Shown: positions 59,449 to 64,000 of the stretch, in pieces | How the letters are laid out: each line of letters starts with the position of its first letter | Numbering within the stretch: position 1 is the stretch's first letter | From: Stenotrophomonas indicatrix | Lineage (GTDB): Bacteria > Pseudomonadota > Gammaproteobacteria > Xanthomonadales > Xanthomonadaceae | Assembly: GCA_041545745.1 (NCBI GenBank) | Contig: CP168152.1 | Location: forward strand, 1,672,001 to 1,736,000 | Length of the DNA stretch: 64,000 bases | Direction of reading: 5' to 3' | Translations under genes and position numbers: made by a program | The notes under the pieces: model-generated | What the model saw: the letters and a program-made list of their open reading frames with translations, nothing else | The model's database searches: none | Told to the model about the DNA's origin: nothing

Positions 59449-59484
59449 AGTATCCGCTTGCACCTTGGGTTTGAAAAACGGATA
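59449..59484 (-). promoter_or_regulatory. Pirin promoter within a candidate LysR binding region
   Basis: On the minus strand TTTTCA (59477-59472) and GATACT (59454-59449) are 17 bp apart. The inverted repeat TATCCG (59451-59456) and CGGATA (59479-59484) brackets this promoter, and a second palindrome TCGAAAATTTCGA (59501-59513) directly precedes the LysR ATG. Both fit a divergent LysR-controlled pair. Confidence 0.5.
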
Positions 59485-59513
59485 GTTTTGACAGCCATCA
59501 TCGAAAATTTCGA

Positions 59514-60434
59514 ATGCTCAAGCTCAGCCTCGATGCCCTGCAGATCCTGGATGCGATCGACCGCCGAGGCTCCTTTGCCGGTGCCGGCAAGGCCCTGCAC
59601 AAGGTGCCTTCGACCATTTCCTACACCGTGGCCAAGCTGGAAGAGGATCTGGGCGTGCAGCTGTTCGACCGGATCGGCCCGCGGGCGGAGCCGACCGAGG
59701 CCGGGCGCGCGTTGCTGGAGGAGGGCAGGCACCTGCTGCGTGCGGCCCGGGAGCTGGAACTGCGGGTACGGCGGGTAGCCTCGGGCTGGGAGGCTGAATT
59801 GACCATGGCGGTGGATTCGGTGTTCCCGACTTGGCTGCTGGGGCCGGAAATTGCTGCTTTCCGCGAGGTGGCGGCGCCGACCCGATTGCGCCTGTTTGGC
59901 GAGGCGTTGTCCGGGACCTGGGAAGCGCTGCTGGACCGGCGTGCCGACCTGCTGGTGGGCGCGCCGGGCGAGGGCCCCAGTGGCGGGGGCTACGTGGTCG
60001 AGCCGCTGGGCAGCGTTGGTTTCGTGTTTGCGGTGGCGCCCGGTCATCCGCTGGCGACGGTGCCGGGTGTGCTGGGCCGCGAGCAGTTGGCGCCGTATTG
60101 CGCGATCGCCGTGTCCGACTCGGCACGGCGGCTGCTGCCACGGACGGTGGGTCTGTTGATGGGCCAGGAGACGTTGACCGTGCCGGACATGGCCAGCAAG
60201 TTGAAGCTGCAGTGCCAAGGGCTGGGATTCGGTTTCCTGCCCGAGCCGTGCGCGCGCGCGGCGGTGGCGCGCGGCCAGCTGGTGATCCGCGAGGTCGAGG
60301 AGCACAAGCCGGAGGAGACCTTCTGGCTGGCCTGGCGCACCGGCGAAGATGGCGCGGCCCTGCGCTGGTGGCGCGAGCGCCTGCGACGGCCGGAGCTGCT
60401 GGCGCAATGGTGGCAGGCGATGGCAGAGGGATAG
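59514..60434 (+). CDS. LysR-family transcriptional regulator
   Basis: A 306-residue regulator. The winged helix-turn-helix is at about 1-60 (LQILDAIDRRGSFAGAGKALHKVPSTISYTVAKLEEDLGVQLFDR), followed by a linker helix and the two-lobed effector domain (from about 90). It is divergent from the pirin gene with 140 bp between the starts, and the palindromes in that gap suggest that it controls both itself and pirin. The effector is unknown. A large composite repeat begins directly after its stop. Confidence 0.92.
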   Translation: MLKLSLDALQILDAIDRRGSFAGAGKALHKVPSTISYTVAKLEEDLGVQLFDRIGPRAEPTEAGRALLEEGRHLLRAARELELRVRRVASGWEAELTMAVDSVFPTWLLGPEIAAFREVAAPTRLRLFGEALSGTWEALLDRRADLLVGAPGEGPSGGGYVVEPLGSVGFVFAVAPGHPLATVPGVLGREQLAPYCAIAVSDSARRLLPRTVGLLMGQETLTVPDMASKLKLQCQGLGFGFLPEPCARAAVARGQLVIREVEEHKPEETFWLAWRTGEDGAALRWWRERLRRPELLAQWWQAMAEG

Positions 60435-60527
60435 GGTTCGGCCGGGCTGCGCCCTGCACCTGCCGAATCGACGGCAACAGCCAAAGCCAAAGCCAAAGCC
60501 AAAGCAACAGCGGGCATTCCGTGGAAT

Positions 60528-60629
60528 GGCGGGGTGGGTCCGGTTGCGGGGGACGCTGCAAGTACGTCCATGTAAGCTCGGTCGCCGCATCCATGCGGCT
60601 CACGCCCCCGCAACCGGACCCACCCCGCC
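60528..60629 (+). repeat. Long-stem hairpin element, copy 3
   Basis: Perfect 25-bp arms at 60528-60552 and 60605-60629 around a 52-nt loop. The loop matches that of copy 1 (GCAAGTACGTCC is shared) and keeps the inner hairpin GCCGCA/TGCGGC with changed bases on both sides. The arm core (TGGGTCCGGTTGC) is private. Confidence 0.85.
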
Positions 60630-60820
60630 TTCGACAGATCTCCGCGATCTGTTGGATGGCATGGCCTGCTCTTGGTCTGCTCTTGGTGGGTGTCGACCTT
60701 GGTCGACACGTGAATCCACGCGACGCGTGGATGCTCTTCGTTCAATTGTCGAAATATTTGATCTCGATGAGATTCATCCACGCATGGCGTGGATCTACCC
60801 GATCGCGGAAATCTGTCAGA

Positions 60821-60924
60821 GGTGGGGCGGTATGGGTAGGCAGGACCGTTGGCGCCATGGATGGCGCCATCGAGCCCCCATGGATGGGTTTACGGCGTGT
60901 CCTGTCTGCCCATACCGTCCCGCC
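60821..60924 (-). repeat. Long-stem hairpin element, copy 4
   Basis: 26-bp arms at 60821-60846 and 60899-60924 around a 52-nt loop. Four positions are not Watson-Crick, and all four would be G-U pairs in a plus-strand RNA. The loop holds GGCGCC-ATGGAT-GGCGCC and is the reverse complement of the copy 5 loop with one difference, although the arms differ strongly. Confidence 0.82.
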
Positions 60925-61005
60925 ATCCCACGGAATGCCTGCTTCTGCTGTTGCCGTTGCTTTGGCCTCTGCGGGTGCAGGGTGCAACCCTGCCGAAAAA
61001 CACAC

Positions 61006-61036
61006 AAAAAAAACAGCAGGCCGGGGCCTGCTGTTT
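61006..61036 (-). terminator. Intrinsic terminator of the tRNA-Arg operon
   Basis: Reading the minus strand, AAACAGCAGGCC (61036-61025) pairs with GGCCTGCTGTTT (61022-61011), and eight T follow from 61013 to 61006. It lies 8 bp after the last tRNA. Confidence 0.9.
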
Positions 61037-61044
61037 CGGTGTAA

Positions 61045-61121
61045 TGGTGCGCCCGGAGAGATTCGAACTCCCGACCGCCTGGTTCGTAGCCAGGTACTCT
61101 ATCCAACTGAGCTACGGGCGC
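61045..61121 (-). tRNA. tRNA-Arg (anticodon ACG), copy 3 of operon
   Basis: 77 bases on the minus strand: acceptor GCGCCCG paired to CGGGCGC, D-arm TAGCTCAGTTGGATAGAGTA, anticodon loop CTACGAA with ACG, T-arm GGAGTTCGAATCTCTCC and encoded CCA. It is identical to the two copies upstream and is last in the operon. ACG is normally read as ICG after deamination and serves CGU, CGC and CGA. Confidence 0.97.
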
Positions 61122-61153
61122 CAATTACATAAACTTGTTGTGTTGATCGTGTG

Positions 61154-61230
61154 TGGTGCGCCCGGAGAGATTCGAACTCCCGACCGCCTGGTTCGTAGCC
61201 AGGTACTCTATCCAACTGAGCTACGGGCGC
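61154..61230 (-). tRNA. tRNA-Arg (anticodon ACG), copy 2 of operon
   Basis: Identical in all 77 bases to its two neighbours. Spacers to them are 32 and 58 bp and not alike, so copies are kept the same by conversion or recent duplication of the gene body alone. Confidence 0.97.
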
Positions 61231-61288
61231 GCGGTACACAATCAAATTTTACTGCACTTCCAGCGGCGGATGCTGAAGGTCTGTCGAG

Positions 61289-61365
61289 TGGTGCGCCCGG
61301 AGAGATTCGAACTCCCGACCGCCTGGTTCGTAGCCAGGTACTCTATCCAACTGAGCTACGGGCGC
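61289..61365 (-). tRNA. tRNA-Arg (anticodon ACG), copy 1 of operon
   Basis: Promoter-proximal copy, identical to the other two. Its first ten bases (GCGCCCGTAG) are also the last codons and TAG stop of the hydrolase gene that is read into it. Confidence 0.97.
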
Positions 61366-62282
61366 CCTGCGACAGGAGCGGAATTATGCGGATGTCGGCG
61401 CGAGTCGTCAACGCTTTTGTGAAAATTTTCACCCAACTGAATGAAAAACGCCTCTGCGACAGCCTCCGGGTGTTTCATCCACGCGAAGTGGTCGGCTCGC
61501 GCGCCCAGCTCCTGCGCAGAAAGCACGCGCAGCTGTGAGGCGACATTCGGCAGTTTCGCCAGCAGCGCCTGCATCGATCCGATAGGCGCCAGCCAATCGT
61601 TTTCCATCAGCACCGCCTGCGCACTGCCATGCACGCGCGCCATCTGCGCATCGAGGTCCTCGTCCATGCCCACGGCAGCGTAGTGATTGTTCAGCCCTAC
61701 GCGCGCCCAGTCGGCGATCAATCCCCGTGCTTCGGTGCCGCCGAAGCCCAGCCGGCGCCCGTGCAGCACGCCCTGATGCCGTGAGATCCATGGCAGGAAG
61801 CGATAGATCAGCGGCAGCAACCAGCCGCGTGGTGGCGGGAACGTGCGCCAGAACGGTGTACCGCTGGCCGCCAGCCACAATCGATCGAATGCCTGCGGCT
61901 GGCGCCCGGCATGCACGCAGGCCAGCTGACCGCCCAGGCTGTGACCACCGATGATCCATGGCAGTACCTCCTGCGCGTCATCGGCATCGGCGAGCAGGGC
62001 CTGGCTGGCCGGCAGATCGTGATCGAGAATCTGCCGGTAGCCCCAATCCTGGGTGCGTGACGGGCGCAGCGAACTGCTGCCATTGCCGCGCCATTCGTGC
62101 AGGTAGACCGCCACGCCCCTGGCTGCCAGTGCCTGCGCAAGCGGCAGGTAATGGCGCGTGGCCACGCCCAGCGCCGGCAGCCACAACAGCCGTGCCAGCG
62201 GCTGTGCAGGCACGCAGGCGATGATCTCGTAACGGTGGCCATCGCCGCTGTCCACGGCGAGCGCGCGTGGCGAATCGCTCAT
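61356..62282 (-). CDS. Alpha/beta-hydrolase, serine aminopeptidase (S33)-like
   Basis: A 308-residue cytosolic hydrolase. Motifs: LLWLPALGVATRHYLPLAQALAARGVAVYLHEWRGNGSS, the nucleophile GGHSLGGQLA, a late Asp (MENDWLAP) and His (GARADHFAWM). The start overlaps the thiD stop as ATGA, so it is co-translated with thiD. The gene runs into the first tRNA-Arg: the last codons contain the tRNA promoter and the stop lies in the tRNA. Its final 25 or so residues (HKSVDDSRRHPHNSAPVAGRP) look unlike the fold and probably result from that overlap. Confidence 0.85.
   Translation of the reverse strand: MSDSPRALAVDSGDGHRYEIIACVPAQPLARLLWLPALGVATRHYLPLAQALAARGVAVYLHEWRGNGSSSLRPSRTQDWGYRQILDHDLPASQALLADADDAQEVLPWIIGGHSLGGQLACVHAGRQPQAFDRLWLAASGTPFWRTFPPPRGWLLPLIYRFLPWISRHQGVLHGRRLGFGGTEARGLIADWARVGLNNHYAAVGMDEDLDAQMARVHGSAQAVLMENDWLAPIGSMQALLAKLPNVASQLRVLSAQELGARADHFAWMKHPEAVAEAFFIQLGENFHKSVDDSRRHPHNSAPVAGRP
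61383..61411 (-). promoter_or_regulatory. Promoter of the tRNA-Arg operon, inside the hydrolase coding region
   Basis: On the minus strand TTGACG (61411-61406), a 17-bp spacer and CATAAT (61388-61383) form a near-consensus promoter, 18 bp before the first tRNA. A GC-rich stretch follows the -10. All of it lies within the last 20 codons of the hydrolase gene. Confidence 0.8.
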
Positions 62283-63088
62283 GCGTGCGGTGCCGCGCCG
62301 AAGTGGTCCAGTACCAGCACCTCGCTGCGGCCAGGCGCGTAGCCCTGCTGCAGGCCGCGCGCTACGTAGTCGATGCCGGCTTCGCAGGCATTGGCCAGGC
62401 TCAGCCCGTTGCACAGCTGTGCGGCGATGGCCGAGGCCAGCGTGCAGCCCGTGCCGTGCGCATCCAATGGCAAGCGGGCATGGATGAACTCTTCGCTGCT
62501 GACACCATCGAAGTAACGGTCGACCACGCGGTTGCCCTCCTGCAGGTGACCGCCCTTCAGCAGCACGGCACCGGCACCCAGATCAAGCAGTGAGGCGGCG
62601 GCTTGTTCTGCGTCGTTGCCATTGTCGATGCTGCGGCCGACCAGCAGCTCCGCTTCCGGTGCATTGGGGGTGACCAGGGTGGCCAGTGGCAGCAGCCGTT
62701 CGCGCATTGCCTGCAGCGCGCTGTCCTCCAGCAGGCGCGCGCCGCTGGTGGCGACCATCACCGGGTCCAGCACCACGTGCGGCGGTCGATGGCGTTCAAG
62801 GGCATCGGCCACAGCGTGGATCACCTCGGCGTTGGCCAGCATGCCCAGCTTCACTGCGTGGATATCGAAGTCGTCGAAGCAGGCCTCGATCTGCGCGCGC
62901 AGGAAGTCGACCGGCGGCACGTGCACGGCGCTGACGCCGCGGGTGTTCTGCGCGGTCAGCGCGGCGATCACCGACAGGCCGTGCACGCGATGCGCGGCGA
63001 AGGCCTTCAGGTCGGCCTGGATGCCGGCGCCACCGCCAGAATCGGAGCCGGCGATGGTCAGGGCGGAAACGGGGGTGGTCGGGCTCAT
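62279..63088 (-). CDS. thiD: Hydroxymethylpyrimidine/phosphomethylpyrimidine kinase
   Basis: Phosphorylates HMP and HMP-phosphate in thiamine synthesis. The 269 residues show ALTIAGSDSGGGAGIQADLKAFAAHRVHG, VKLGMLAN, VLDPVMVATSG, TLVTPNAPEAELL and DAHGTGCTLASAIAAQL (catalytic anion hole with Cys/Gly), complete for a ThiD kinase. Start is the ATG giving MSPTTPVSALTIAGSD. I saw no TPP riboswitch in the 310-bp gap upstream, which is filled with repeats. The hydrolase gene is coupled behind it. Confidence 0.95.
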   Translation of the reverse strand: MSPTTPVSALTIAGSDSGGGAGIQADLKAFAAHRVHGLSVIAALTAQNTRGVSAVHVPPVDFLRAQIEACFDDFDIHAVKLGMLANAEVIHAVADALERHRPPHVVLDPVMVATSGARLLEDSALQAMRERLLPLATLVTPNAPEAELLVGRSIDNGNDAEQAAASLLDLGAGAVLLKGGHLQEGNRVVDRYFDGVSSEEFIHARLPLDAHGTGCTLASAIAAQLCNGLSLANACEAGIDYVARGLQQGYAPGRSEVLVLDHFGAAPHA

Positions 63089-63119
63089 GCGGTGATTGTG
63101 CCGTGCTGCTAAGTGTGGG

Positions 63120-63388
63120 GGTAGTGCCGGCCGGGTTGCACCCGGCACCCGCAGAAGCAACAGCAACACCGGAGCAACGGCGGCATCTCGTGGGATGCGG
63201 GGCGGTGTGGGCCTGCAGGACACGCCGTAAACCCGTCCATGGGGGCTCGATGGCGCCATCCATGGCGCCAACGGTCCTGCAGCCCCACACCGCCCCGCCT
63301 CTGACGGCTTCCTGCAGTAGATCCACGCCATGCGTGGATATCGCGGAAATGATCGGAGGGACAACGTAGATCCACGCCATGCGTGGAT
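63120..63388 (+). repeat. Composite repeat with long-stem hairpin element, copy 5
   Basis: Order: GTAG-headed palindrome with CCGGGTTGCACCCGG (from 63121), an AGCAAC tract, the hairpin with 26-base arms 63196-63221 and 63274-63299 (24 of 26 paired, 52-nt loop), then SMAG copies at 63317-63339 and 63366-63388. This is a single half-block compared with the two head-to-head blocks. It fills the gap between thiD and the DUF1275 gene; no gene is seen. Confidence 0.83.
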
Positions 63389-63398
63389 GACGCCATGC

Positions 63399-64000
63399 TC
63401 ACCGCCGCCAGCGTGCCCACTGCTGGTAGAACACATAGCCCAGGCCGGTCAGTCCGGTCAGCAGGGCAGGGGCGAGCAGGGCGTCGTACTGCCAGCGTAC
63501 GAACAGCCAAGCGCCGATCACGCCGCCAGCAAGGAAGCCGCTGATGATCAGGCCGCTCAGGGTCAGGCGCCGTACCTGCAGCGGCAGTCCGCGCAGCAGG
63601 TGGCCCAGGCCGATGCCGAGATCGGTGAACATGCCGCTGAGATGAGTGGTGCGTACGACGGCACCACTGAACGTGGTAGCCATCGCATTCTGCAGTCCGC
63701 AGGCCATCGCGGCTGCCAGTGCGCCCCAGATCTGATGTTGCTTGAACAGCGGAATGGCCGCCAGCAGCAACAGCGATTCCAGCGCCAGTGCTACGCCGTA
63801 GCGGCGGCCGAGCTGCAGTGCGCTGTCCTGGATCAGCAGTCCGCTGACCATCGCGCCCAGTGAGAATGCGATCAGCAGACCCCACAGATGGCCGACCGCG
63901 CGCCAATCACCCTGCGCCAACGCCATGCCGAGCTGGCTGGTGCTGCCGGTCATGTGGCTGACCGCCTGGTGTTCAAAACCGAGGAAGCCAACCACATTGA
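63399..64000 (-). CDS. DUF1275/YoaK-family membrane protein, N-terminus cut by window
   Basis: At least 200 residues of an inner-membrane protein with about five hydrophobic segments. The family mark is NVVGFLGFEHQAVSHMTGSTSQLGMAL near the visible start, which in DUF1275 proteins follows another membrane helix; the GTG at 63995 is therefore unlikely to be the real start and the gene continues beyond 64000. The middle has GLQNAMATTFSGAVVRTTHLSGMFTDLGIGLGHLL, also typical. Function unknown. Confidence 0.82.
   Translation of the reverse strand, partial: NVVGFLGFEHQAVSHMTGSTSQLGMALAQGDWRAVGHLWGLLIAFSLGAMVSGLLIQDSALQLGRRYGVALALESLLLLAAIPLFKQHQIWGALAAAMACGLQNAMATTFSGAVVRTTHLSGMFTDLGIGLGHLLRGLPLQVRRLTLSGLIISGFLAGGVIGAWLFVRWQYDALLAPALLTGLTGLGYVFYQQWARWRR

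Larger units (their letters stand above)
60435..61000. repeat. Composite intergenic repeat block 2 (two hairpin elements head to head)
   Basis: Same architecture as the block at 21182: a GC-rich palindrome, an AAAGCC/AGCAAC tract, hairpin copy 3 (60528-60629), GTGTCGACCTTGGTCGACAC, a SMAG copy (60710-60732), the linker TGCTCTTCGTTCAATT, an inverted SMAG copy (60776-60798), hairpin copy 4 (60821-60924), and the mirror-image tract and palindrome. No gene is visible in this 610-bp gap; the tRNA terminator follows. Confidence 0.85.

Noticed and set aside
63089..63195. TPP riboswitch before thiD
   Set aside because: I looked for the CTGAGA and ACCTGA-type core elements on the minus strand and did not find them; the gap is filled by REP-like and hairpin repeats.

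Overview
The window looks like chromosome from a Stenotrophomonas, most likely of the S. maltophilia group. Base composition is high in GC throughout. Housekeeping gene order is xanthomonad (kdsA-eno-ftsB-ispD-ispF-truD, surE-pcm-DedA-nlpD, rlmE-ftsH, folP-miaA-hfq-hflX, lexA-recA-recX-alaS-csrA-tRNA-Ser). The lexA operator is of the Xanthomonas type. The spacers are full of short GTAG palindromes of the kind known in S. maltophilia as SMAG (REP-like) elements.

Left part (1-5.6 kb): the window opens inside an IS3-family element with a classical -1 frameshift heptamer. It sits in the loop of a larger inverted-repeat element. Then come a secreted S10 carboxypeptidase, a GNAT acetyltransferase, parE and a small exported charged protein. 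Core part (5.6-33.6 kb): almost unbroken housekeeping operons for CTP and Kdo synthesis, glycolysis, isoprenoids, tRNA and rRNA modification, membrane proteolysis, folate, Hfq, ubiquinone and the SOS response, ending with csrA and tRNA-Ser(GCT). Many genes overlap by ATGA, GTGA or TGATG, so they are probably translationally coupled.

Accessory part (33.6-61 kb): nutrient scavenging and respiration. A ZnuD-like TonB receptor carries a Zur-type box over its promoter. After aceE, an ECF sigma factor, a FecR regulator and an STN-domain TonB receptor lead into a PhoD phosphatase. A phospholipase C and another TonB receptor face them, which suggests one phosphate-ester scavenging locus. A triheme plus diheme cytochrome c pair lies behind a perfect FNR/Anr-type palindrome. 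Two alpha/beta hydrolases, an MFS exporter, a siderophore receptor and a divergent pirin/LysR pair follow. Right end (61-64 kb): three identical tRNA-Arg(ACG) genes whose promoter lies inside the neighbouring hydrolase gene, thiD, and a DUF1275 gene cut by the window edge.

The most unusual signal is not a protein. Six copies of a roughly 100-bp element (five whole, one half) lie in spacers. Each is a 25-26 bp stem around a 50-52 nt loop. Loops are conserved but stem sequences differ between copies and are matched within a copy, as expected if the folded structure is kept. Two pairs of these form 560-bp head-to-head composite blocks with SMAG palindromes.
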